Below are positions 1-7,139 of a DNA stretch of 64,000 nucleotides, piece after piece (position 1 is the first letter of the stretch; each line of letters opens with the position of its first letter). The notes beneath the pieces are model-generated. The model was given only the letters and a program-made list of their open reading frames with translations. It ran no database searches and was not told where the DNA came from. Source of the DNA: UBA5614 sp963667535 (lineage in GTDB: Bacteria > Cloacimonadota > Cloacimonadia > Cloacimonadales > Cloacimonadaceae). The stretch covers positions 1-64,000 of the forward strand of contig CAXXDU010000002.1 in NCBI GenBank assembly GCA_963667535.2. The letters run 5' to 3'. The position numbers and the translations under genes are program-made.

Positions 1-39
1 TAATAGCACGCTGATTCACCTAATCACTTAATCACGTAT

Positions 40-213
40 TTACTTTTCGCGCTTCCTAAACACATACCACAGTAGCAACACAATCACAAATCCCGTGGCA
101 ACCATCCCCACGAGAACGTAATTATTCACTTTATACTGTTTTGAGCACATACTCAGCAGACCTAAATAAAGCACTAACATAGCCAGTAACCCATAATAAA
201 AGTATCTCATCAT
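40..213 (-). CDS. Small two-segment membrane protein, 57 aa
   Basis: I translated this short frame by hand. It starts MMRYFYYG and ends FRKREK. Two hydrophobic stretches (about residues 6-20 and 33-52) flank a short polar loop, so it is probably a small inner-membrane protein with a positively charged C-terminal tail. A GGGGAGG ribosome binding site lies just upstream of the double ATG, and a TTGACA -35 box is at 262-267. These signals favour a real gene despite its size. I do not recognise a family and assign no function. Confidence 0.6.
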   Translation of the reverse strand: MMRYFYYGLLAMLVLYLGLLSMCSKQYKVNNYVLVGMVATGFVIVLLLWYVFRKREK

Positions 214-238
214 TCCTCCCCGAATAAACGATAAATCA

Positions 239-267
239 TGCTTACCTTATTGACTCTCTCATGTCAA
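239..267 (-). promoter_or_regulatory. Sigma70-type promoter of the small membrane protein
   Basis: Reading the minus strand, GCTTGACA (-35 core at 262-267) is followed after 17 bases by TAAGCA (239-244). The -35 is perfect and the -10 is weak. The same GCTTGACA form recurs before several other genes in the window. Confidence 0.4.
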
Positions 268-295
268 GCAAAACATGATTTCACAATTTTTGTTG

Positions 296-326
296 TATGT
301 AGTACCGCCTTCAGGCGGTTTTGTTA
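296..326 (-). repeat. Short hairpin repeat, CCGCCT-stem family
   Basis: On the minus strand the 6-bp stem CCGCCT/AGGCGG (305-318) with a 2-nt loop is followed by TACTACATAC. The same frame with other stem sequences occurs at 9855, 10023, 11699 and 36019. Confidence 0.6.
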
Positions 327-378
327 CAAAAGATAGAGATTTTATCCAGAGACTCAGAGTTCAATGTTATAAAGTAAA

Positions 379-717
379 TCACTTAGGTTTATTTATCGAA
401 CCGTCATTACTTTCAATTGGATATTTGATTGCATTCATGACTAATTTGCGCTGTACTGCAGATTCAATATCTATCTTGAGACCATACGAAAGGTAGAACA
501 GGTATATAAACACATCGGCTATTTCTTCTGATATTTCGGTCAGCTTGTCTTCAGCAAAGTTATTAATCTGTTCTTTTTCCACCCACAGGAAATGCTCAAG
601 AAGTTCACTTGCTTCTATAGACAGTGCTATTGCCAGATTCTTAGGGTCGTGTGGCAGTTCCCAGTTCCTGTCATTTCTAAACTTCAGCATGTCAGTTTTT
701 AACTTTTCAAAATCCAT
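379..717 (-). CDS. MazG-like nucleotide pyrophosphohydrolase
   Basis: At 112 residues this has the size of the all-alpha, single-domain MazG/dCTP-pyrophosphatase family, which hydrolyses (d)NTPs to the monophosphate and pyrophosphate. The two helix motifs that bind Mg2+ are visible: EASELLEHF near residues 36-44 and EEIADVFIYL near 65-74. The glutamates and aspartate of these motifs form the metal site in the family. A GGAGG box sits a few bases before the ATG. It stands alone, divergent from vsr, so its substrate cannot be inferred. House-cleaning of non-canonical nucleotides is the usual role, and a link to the neighbouring methylation/defence genes is only a possibility. Confidence 0.85.
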   Translation of the reverse strand: MDFEKLKTDMLKFRNDRNWELPHDPKNLAIALSIEASELLEHFLWVEKEQINNFAEDKLTEISEEIADVFIYLFYLSYGLKIDIESAVQRKLVMNAIKYPIESNDGSINKPK

Positions 718-892
718 TATTCCTCCGGTGTACTATTTAACGCTTAGACGCAGAATATGTAACCCATTCTTTAGAATGGAACTCTCCTAAGATAGCAATG
801 TTCTTTTAGTGTCATTCTTGCTCAGGTAGGGTTCCATGCTGCTTAATTAAGTTTTACATTGACATATAAACCAATAACCTGTCAATAGCATA

Positions 893-1300
893 ATGACAGA
901 TGTCCATAATAAAGAAACCAGAAGCTATAACATGAGTTGTATTAAGGGAAAGAATACCAAACCTGAAATGATTGTCAGAAAGTACCTTTTCTCTCAGGGT
1001 TTCCGATACAGACTTCATGTTAAGAACCTACCAGGGAAACCAGATATTGTCTTACCAAAATATAATACTGTTATATTCGTGCACGGTTGCTTCTGGCACG
1101 GACATGAAGGGTGCAAGTACTTTATACTACCCCAAACAAGAGCTGAATGGTGGAAAGACAAAATTGAGAAAACTATTCAAAATGACACAGATAAGCAAAC
1201 CTTGCTGATCAATATGGGTTACATAGTTCTATCTATTTGGGAATGCAATATCAAGAACGGAACCTATAAGGATGAACTACTCAGATATCTAGTTAACTAA
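893..1300 (+). CDS. vsr: Very short patch repair endonuclease (Vsr)
   Basis: This 135-residue protein matches Vsr along its whole length. E25, D51 (in LPGKPDIVL), H64 and H69 (in VHGCFWHGH) fall at the same positions as the catalytic residues of E. coli Vsr. The Zn ligands C66, H71, C74 and C118 are also present. Vsr nicks beside T:G mismatches left by deamination of 5-methylcytosine, so it normally accompanies a cytosine-C5 methyltransferase; one is encoded 3.5 kb away on the other strand. There is no clear Shine-Dalgarno. A TTGACA at 859-864 lies close to the ATG, so the mRNA may be nearly leaderless. The stop codon overlaps that of a decayed Vsr-like frame on the opposite strand. It could instead act as the nuclease of the adjacent defence-like operon, but that is speculative. 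Confidence 0.93.
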   Translation: MTDVHNKETRSYNMSCIKGKNTKPEMIVRKYLFSQGFRYRLHVKNLPGKPDIVLPKYNTVIFVHGCFWHGHEGCKYFILPQTRAEWWKDKIEKTIQNDTDKQTLLINMGYIVLSIWECNIKNGTYKDELLRYLVN

Positions 1301-1525
1301 TTAATAATTACTTCCAGATAATCATCATGCTTTTCCATTTTGTCGAAAAGACGCTGTATTTGATTAGTCTCTCCTGAGTTTTATTTTCATATTTGTAACA
1401 AACACAAAATCTGGCTTTCCAAGTAATTGTCTATACCTTATACTATTTGCCCATAAAGCTCTTCTGGCTATTATTCTGGCTTGACCCTCTATTCTTACTG
1501 TGGGAAATATTGAAGCTTCGTTGAT
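1297..1525 (-). pseudogene. Decayed Vsr/REase-like fragment
   Basis: Two consecutive minus-strand frames read like one broken protein. The first (1525 to a stop at 1364-1366) contains ARRALWANSIRYRQLLGKPD followed by FVFV, which resembles the Vsr core RK..LFSQGFRYR....LPGKPDIVL with a few residues missing. After a frameshift in an A-rich stretch, the second continues with QRLFDKMEKHDDYLEVIIN to a TAG at 1297-1299. An in-frame stop at 1526-1528 precedes it and no start codon fits, so the N-terminus is also missing. It lies downstream of the receiver-protein gene in the same orientation and may be the remains of a nuclease once encoded in that operon. The family assignment rests on one short motif. 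Confidence 0.4.
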
Positions 1526-1549
1526 CTAAACTGTGAACACGATATCAAT

Positions 1550-2650
1550 TTACAAAAGATTTATCATCTCTACGATTGGTTGGCCTTGACGTGCATAGTA
1601 GGATGAAAATCTAGACAGAATGTCTTTTACAAACGGATATGATATTTGTAACTTAGGATCACTGAAATTTTGCTTTAACTCTTTTAAAGTATATGATTGT
1701 ACTTTTCGAAAATTAGCGACCCCGCCTTCAAAGTAAGTTGTTTTTGGTAGCCAATGATGATTGTTAGAATAAGAGTTCTGCATTAATCTTTTTGCTTTTT
1801 CTTCAGTATCATCTGGTTTTTTCTTAAACATTGTTATCAAGTTATCAATTTTATCAATTGAAACTACAAGAAATCTATCTGTTTTATAGTTTCCATTCTT
1901 ATATGAGACATCACAAGCAGGACTAAGAATGATAAAATAGTCGATAACATCTCCTTCCTCCTTTTTTAATATGCTTCCAGTTCTATATAAATCGGTTAAA
2001 GGAGGAGTTATATAAAATTCTTCTCTGAAATATTCTTCATTATCATCATCAAGAAGATGAATTAGATGATTTATTGTATGCCTTAATAAAGCCTTTTCGG
2101 TTCTTTCAGGATTATCATTTCCGTAATTACACCAAACCCCAAGGTAAGGAATTATATTCTTTTCAAAAACAAAACTTAACGTTTCCTCCATTTTGCCCTT
2201 ACCACCAAGAATTTTCGTAATACCTGTATTATATATTGATACAAATTTTTCAATTACATCTGCATAAGTCTTATCTGCTTTAGCATAAACATCTACAATA
2301 GGTGCTTTCTTATCAACAAGACCAGGGTTACCAGTAAAAATGATTATAGGTATTTTAAAGCCCATTTCAAGTATTTTTTCTACAACGTTGTTTCCATCCT
2401 CTTCAAATTCTTCTATTTCTTGTCCTTTTGAGAGAGTTGAAATAACTTTAGCGCTATTTTCTTGCCTTGATAATAGCCTAATATCTATTATTGCACCGTC
2501 TAACATATTACTAAGATTGGATTTTGCTTCATTAAGATTCGAACATGCAATTAAATTAATCACTATGTTATTTTTTTTTGCAATATCTTCAGAAGCTTCA
2601 ATAAAATCCTGTTGTTGCATTTCATTATCTTCGACAAGTAATAAATTCAT
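1550..2650 (-). CDS. Response-regulator-like protein: receiver domain plus unknown C-terminal domain
   Basis: Residues 1-140 form a CheY-like receiver domain: acidic pair E7/D8 in LLVEDNE, phospho-acceptor D56 in AIIDIRL, T106 in IIIFTGNP, and K124 in VYAKAD. An insertion of about 25 residues follows the D56 strand, longer than in ordinary receivers. Residues 145-366 match no output domain I know: there is no helix-turn-helix, GGDEF, HD or nuclease signature. A central ILSPACDVS strand is followed by a basic, aromatic-rich region. The gene starts 7 bases after the stop of the kinase gene and is therefore its likely phosphotransfer partner. The C-terminal half is the presumed effector or signalling output. 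Receiver assignment is firm; function is unknown. Confidence 0.75.
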   Translation of the reverse strand: MNLLLVEDNEMQQQDFIEASEDIAKKNNIVINLIACSNLNEAKSNLSNMLDGAIIDIRLLSRQENSAKVISTLSKGQEIEEFEEDGNNVVEKILEMGFKIPIIIFTGNPGLVDKKAPIVDVYAKADKTYADVIEKFVSIYNTGITKILGGKGKMEETLSFVFEKNIIPYLGVWCNYGNDNPERTEKALLRHTINHLIHLLDDDNEEYFREEFYITPPLTDLYRTGSILKKEEGDVIDYFIILSPACDVSYKNGNYKTDRFLVVSIDKIDNLITMFKKKPDDTEEKAKRLMQNSYSNNHHWLPKTTYFEGGVANFRKVQSYTLKELKQNFSDPKLQISYPFVKDILSRFSSYYARQGQPIVEMINLL

Positions 2651-2657
2651 ATAGCCA

Positions 2658-4844
2658 TCAATCCTTATTTATTTCCAAAGGTTTTATCCTAAAATATGCT
2701 CCAGAATCAGATTCTAATGCATGTAATTCTAAGCCGTTCCTATTGGCAGCCTCACCAGCGATAGTCAATCCCAATCCCATACCATCAGGTTTTGTAGTAA
2801 ACTCAGGTTCAAAAATTACTCCACTTTTTAATAAATATGGTTCTATACCAGGACCAGTGTCTGAATAATCTATACATAATAATCTATCGTTATCAGTTTT
2901 GATATCTATTGATATTTTTTTTGTTTTACTCAGTTTATTAACCATCCAATAAATACTATTGTCAAGCAGGTTTACGAATATAGCATATAAATCCTGTTCC
3001 CAAATAGGGAAGTCAAAGTTGGGTTTACCGTATATGTTTATATCAATTTCATTTGTCTTAGCTGTTTCTTCGAAAACACTTTTAATTCTGAGCATAAAAT
3101 CATACAAGTGTATGTATGGTTTTTTCCCTTTTTTTCGTATAGAAAGCGGTTCAATACGGTTAAACAACTTAACTAAAATGTCGGAATTAATCAGAGTGCT
3201 ATCAGCTATTTTAAGTATCTTTTTTTGTAGTAAGTAATCATGATTGCTAAAATATGTTTCATGCATTTTCATGAAATCTGGAATCTTACTCTTAAAAAAT
3301 AGTAATGGACCTCGACCTTCATGAAATACTACATTGATAATTTTCCCTAATGTAGCTTGCCCTTGATATATTGCTACTGCTCTTCTAATTTGTTCTGAAG
3401 CCTCATTTTTTCTTGCTTCGTCTTCACTAATTAGACTAATGATTTCCTCAGTAGTTTGTGTATCAACACCACCCTTTTTAAGCCTATTCCTTATTTCCTT
3501 TTTAACCTCTTCAAATGAAAATAGTTTTTCAAGTTCTCGTTCTACTTTCAAGATTTGTCTACTTAAACCTGTTCTTTGCCTAAATTCAAATCGTCTTGCT
3601 TCTAAGATACTTATGACTATTTTTGATATGTTTTTTAAACTTGTAAAAGAATTGTTGTCTTTTAATCCATCTCTTGCGCTTTTTTCGATTAAACCCGATC
3701 TATCTTCTGATTGTATATGTACATAACCAATTACTTGGTCACTCCCAATTCTTAATGATGGATTTTGAACTCTTGATTTATTTAGCTCTAACCAGTCATT
3801 ATCAGGGTCTCCCATGGGTCTAATGCGAAATCCATTTCTATACACCCCAATACCGTTATATTGATTAAGAATTTGACGAGCCTCTAAGTTGCTCACGTAG
3901 TTACCATCATCAGTTTTTAATCCTCTTTCAATCAACATATTAATTGATTCTGGTTCTCTATCATATACTCTAATATCAAATTTTAAGTCACCGCAATCTG
4001 TTGGTTTTCCCAAATCAAGCTCAATTATCTCACTCGAAACATTTCTTGCTTTTTGCACAGAGTAAATAAATCTACCTTTTCCAGTTTGATATAGGCTTCC
4101 ATAAACCCGATAATCAAACAAATCAAATATTGGAAAAGGTTGAATGTTGTCCCTAACTGTTTTCTTTTTTCCCGATATATCTTCTTCTGTTATAAGCTCA
4201 ATATTAAAAACATCATTTGTATTATCACTGATATCATTTTCTAATTGACTAATTTCGACTATCTGAGGAGGGATAAGTTTCTTCAATTCGTATTTCAACT
4301 TAATTATTTTGTTTGAACTCCAGATAAAATTATAATCCTTGTCACTTGTAATCATCAAAGAAGTAGAAGGACTGTCCAGCGTATCTTCAGTATCAACTAA
4401 TATTTCTACATCATCCAGGTATTGTGAAGTTTCAAAGCTACTCCATTCAACATAAACGGTTGTTTTTTGCCCTTCAGGAGAAACTGTCTCTAATAGAATA
4501 TCTTTGCCAAGTATTGATGCTGCATACCTTCCTATGCCCTTTCTTCCTTGCATAATCCTACCATTGGGGCTATATTTTCTAATCTCCTTATCATTTGTTG
4601 AAGGAACCAACCATTTATTTATAACAGTATCTCTTGACATCCCATGACCGTGATCTTTGATAGTAATTGTAAATCCTTGCCCAGTATGTCTACCTAATAT
4701 TGATATTTCTATATCAGGAGAATCTGCATCATATGCATTTTTGACTAATTCTGCAATAGCTGCAAATTCATCCTTAATTAAATCTCTGCCAATTGTTAAT
4801 AAATGTCTTCCTGCAGGTCTAATTCGGAATACTTCTGAACTCAT
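2658..4844 (-). CDS. Histidine kinase with two GHKL ATPase domains (N-terminal MORC/Hsp90-like, C-terminal HK-type)
   Basis: In 728 residues two separate Bergerat-fold ATP sites can be read. N-terminal site: N-box ELVKNAYDAD (32-41), G1 DHGHGMS (64-70), G2 GRKGIGRYA (100-108), followed by a transducer-like segment around 325-400 with GIGVYRNGFRI. This is the arrangement of the MORC/MutL/Hsp90 branch. C-terminal site: N-box NLLDNS (625-630), F-box FEPEFTT (678-684), G1 DTGPGI, G2 GMGLGL (688-693), as in histidine kinases. Between them, VVFHEGRGPL places H508 in an H-box-like dimerisation helix preceded by a coiled coil. No membrane segment is present, so it is cytoplasmic. Its start overlaps the methyltransferase stop (ATGA), and the receiver gene follows by 7 bases. 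It probably senses something through the N-terminal ATPase and phosphorylates the receiver protein; this is inference. Confidence 0.8.
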   Translation of the reverse strand: MSSEVFRIRPAGRHLLTIGRDLIKDEFAAIAELVKNAYDADSPDIEISILGRHTGQGFTITIKDHGHGMSRDTVINKWLVPSTNDKEIRKYSPNGRIMQGRKGIGRYAASILGKDILLETVSPEGQKTTVYVEWSSFETSQYLDDVEILVDTEDTLDSPSTSLMITSDKDYNFIWSSNKIIKLKYELKKLIPPQIVEISQLENDISDNTNDVFNIELITEEDISGKKKTVRDNIQPFPIFDLFDYRVYGSLYQTGKGRFIYSVQKARNVSSEIIELDLGKPTDCGDLKFDIRVYDREPESINMLIERGLKTDDGNYVSNLEARQILNQYNGIGVYRNGFRIRPMGDPDNDWLELNKSRVQNPSLRIGSDQVIGYVHIQSEDRSGLIEKSARDGLKDNNSFTSLKNISKIVISILEARRFEFRQRTGLSRQILKVERELEKLFSFEEVKKEIRNRLKKGGVDTQTTEEIISLISEDEARKNEASEQIRRAVAIYQGQATLGKIINVVFHEGRGPLLFFKSKIPDFMKMHETYFSNHDYLLQKKILKIADSTLINSDILVKLFNRIEPLSIRKKGKKPYIHLYDFMLRIKSVFEETAKTNEIDINIYGKPNFDFPIWEQDLYAIFVNLLDNSIYWMVNKLSKTKKISIDIKTDNDRLLCIDYSDTGPGIEPYLLKSGVIFEPEFTTKPDGMGLGLTIAGEAANRNGLELHALESDSGAYFRIKPLEINKD

Positions 4845-6160
4845 AAATCCTCCTTAACTGCTTTTGCAATCTCATATGCCAACATAACAGGAACAGCATT
4901 TCCAATTTGCCTGAATGATGATACCAATGTTGGTTTGTCGTTCTTAGATTCAAAATAATAATTATCAGGAAATGTTTGTAACCTCGCTGCTTCTCGAGGA
5001 GTTAATGATCTGTTTTGTTTGATATCCGGATGTATATAATAATGCCCGTCTTTTGCTAAATGTGCTAAAACAGTATGTGAATGTTGGGCATTTCCATCAA
5101 CAACCTTAAATCTGTCTTTAAATTTGTCTCTGTTTTTATGAGTTTTTAATCTTTCCGGTAAATTGTCATATTCCAGTCTTACGTTATTCTTATTCCAGAT
5201 ATCAACAGCTATTCTATATATTTCCAAATCCTGAGAGGAATTGTATCTTGATACATGTTGGGTTATTGGACAACCAGATTCTGCAATATCTTTATCAACT
5301 AAATACTTTGACGGTTTACAAATTGTTTTACAAGACTCCCATTTACCTTCGTTTGCATTAAGTGGAGGCAAGTCAGCAAGTATGTCTTTAACTAAGTATT
5401 GCTGTTCTTTTTTAGAAATCCTATCGAAGAAATTCTGTTTATCGCCTTTCGAACCAATGATAATTACTCTTTTCCTGTGCTGAGGAATTCCATAATCGCT
5501 TGCTACTATAGTCTTATGCTCTACAGTATATCCTTTTTGTTCAAATAAGGAACACATATTATCCAGGTGTTTTGAACCATCAGGAGCTTTAGCTGAAAGA
5601 AGACCTGTGACATTCTCAAAAACAAACATTTTAGGTTGATATCTATCCAAGAATTGAGCATAGAATTTATACAGATAATTCCTGTCATCCAAAAGCATTC
5701 TGTTTTTGTCTTTTGACCGACCAACCAACGAATAAGCCTGACAGGGAGGTCCACCTATTATTACGTCTATGTGCTTTTGTTTTAAAAGAGAATCTATCTT
5801 GTGAAAAATCAAGCTCAAATTCTGTTTATTGATTTCCATGTTAATAACAGAAGTTAATACTGAATCTGCTACTGAGGAATAGAGCTCATTACGAGATATT
5901 TTTTGATTGAGATAATCATGATAGATTTTTATTTTGCCATTTTTCGATAGCCAGTGGTATGCCATTCTTGTTTTTAGCGTATTGCAGGCTGCTAATTCAG
6001 ATTCAACATGGGCAACTGGAGTGAATCCAGCTCTTATAAATCCTTCAGATAAGCCACCTGCTCCAGCGAATAAATCTATAAAAACAGGATTTCTCATACT
6101 TACGTTTTCAGCAATTGTATTGCCATACACATAATCAATATGATCTTTTTTAGTACGCAT
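4841..6160 (-). CDS. DNA (cytosine-5-)-methyltransferase
   Basis: All the landmarks of a C5-cytosine methyltransferase are present in order: motif I DLFAGAGGLSEGF (AdoMet binding), motif IV GGPPCQAYS with the catalytic Cys, motif VI FENVTGLL, motif VIII QHRKR, and motif X RQIGNAVPVMLAYEIA near the C-terminus. The region between VIII and X is the target-recognition domain, so the recognition site cannot be predicted. I start it at the ATG at 6160, four bases after the XRE stop; the frame is open to 6205, which would overlap the regulator. It lies between a controller-type regulator and the two-component pair. No cognate restriction enzyme of recognisable type is in the window. It is either an orphan methylase, served by Vsr, or the self-marking arm of the operon. 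Confidence 0.93.
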   Translation of the reverse strand: MRTKKDHIDYVYGNTIAENVSMRNPVFIDLFAGAGGLSEGFIRAGFTPVAHVESELAACNTLKTRMAYHWLSKNGKIKIYHDYLNQKISRNELYSSVADSVLTSVINMEINKQNLSLIFHKIDSLLKQKHIDVIIGGPPCQAYSLVGRSKDKNRMLLDDRNYLYKFYAQFLDRYQPKMFVFENVTGLLSAKAPDGSKHLDNMCSLFEQKGYTVEHKTIVASDYGIPQHRKRVIIIGSKGDKQNFFDRISKKEQQYLVKDILADLPPLNANEGKWESCKTICKPSKYLVDKDIAESGCPITQHVSRYNSSQDLEIYRIAVDIWNKNNVRLEYDNLPERLKTHKNRDKFKDRFKVVDGNAQHSHTVLAHLAKDGHYYIHPDIKQNRSLTPREAARLQTFPDNYYFESKNDKPTLVSSFRQIGNAVPVMLAYEIAKAVKEDL

Positions 6161-6164
6161 TTCT

Positions 6165-6392
6165 CTAATTTTGTAATAAAATGTGGATTTCTTGCTCAAG
6201 GGCAATGGCTATCTTTTCCAAATTGACTAAACCAATGTTTTTTTCGCCACGTTCAATCTGACCTATGTATGCTCTGTGCAAATCTGCTGCAAAAGCTAAA
6301 TCTTCCTGAGTCCAGCCTTTTTCTTCCCGAAGTCTTCTGATCTTGAGTCCGACTTTGTGATTAATGTTATTGCTTCTGACAACCATATCCAC
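6165..6392 (-). CDS. XRE-family HTH regulator (R-M controller-protein type)
   Basis: This 75-residue protein is a single Cro/C1-type helix-turn-helix: IRRLREEKGWTQEDLAFAA, then HRAYIGQIERGEKNIGL. It has the size and layout of C proteins that time expression of restriction-modification operons. It starts at GTG (6392), with AGGAG six bases upstream, and its stop is followed after four bases by the methyltransferase ATG. Being first in the operon, it likely binds its own promoter region upstream of 6393. I saw no convincing C-box there by eye. Confidence 0.85.
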   Translation of the reverse strand: MDMVVRSNNINHKVGLKIRRLREEKGWTQEDLAFAADLHRAYIGQIERGEKNIGLVNLEKIAIALEQEIHILLQN

Positions 6393-6692
6393 GCCACTCT
6401 CCTTTACACTTTTAAGAAGTTTGCTGAAGCATTAATTACAAATTTTCATTACATTATTTCATTTAAACGCATAAACAACCTGAGGTAATTTAGTCCACTA
6501 CCTATAGGTAGCATTGTTTGAGTTAGTTATGATAAGGGCTTAATTGGCATTAGTTGTAATTACGATATACTCGTATCAACCGAACTTAAAAAGCATTCAA
6601 CAACATTGTATTACGATAAGTACTTCGGACACTTAGCTGGTATCAAGCTCAGACAACCTGTGGAGTATTATCCCAATAAGGACTTTCTTCAG

Positions 6693-6868
6693 TATCATTT
6701 GGATACATTCTTCCTGGGATAGAAACCGGGATTTGTTTCGGTCACGTGAGGCACGTAACCTACGATTTTAGACTTGCCAATATCATTTGCATACATTCTT
6801 CCTGGGATAGAAACCGGGATTTGTTTCGGTCACGTGAGGCACGTAACCTACGATTTTAGACTTTCTGC
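6693..6868. repeat. 88-bp tandem direct repeat, two copies plus a partial third
   Basis: Copy 1 is 6693-6780 and copy 2 is 6781-6868, nearly identical over the first 83 bases. Each begins TATCATTTG and ends near CGATTTTAGACTT. A third copy starts at 6871 but diverges after about 9 bases. Each unit carries the imperfect hairpin GGTCACGTG-AGG-CACGTAACC. There are too few units, and the unit is too long, for CRISPR. Confidence 0.85.
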
Positions 6869-7041
6869 AATATCATTTAGATAATATATTCATAGGATAA
6901 AACAGCATGTCCTTCGACAGGCTCAGGATGATTCTCTTTTCTCTTCTTTACTCTGTGTCTCTGTGGGTAGAAGATAGAAATTAAGGGTTTCTTTTGCTGC
7001 ATCTTATCGCTGTACTGCGTTTCGCTATATATGGTACTGGA

Positions 7042-7081
7042 TTCCCGCCGGAGTTTATCCTGATGTATAGAAGGGCGGGAA
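7042..7081. repeat. Covarying hairpin repeat, TTCCCGCC-stem copy
   Basis: The stem TTCCCGCC/GGCGGGAA encloses a 24-base loop starting GGAGTTTATCC. The same loop at 9102-9125 is closed by a stem with a compensated base pair. Confidence 0.75.
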
Positions 7082-7139
7082 CGACATCCTTCGGCAAGCT
7101 CAGGATGACATAGATACTTTTTTCTGATCTTGTTGAATG

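Noticed and set aside
6693..6868. CRISPR array
   Set aside because: Only two full units of 88 bp with no distinct repeat/spacer division and no cas genes; it is a plain tandem duplication.
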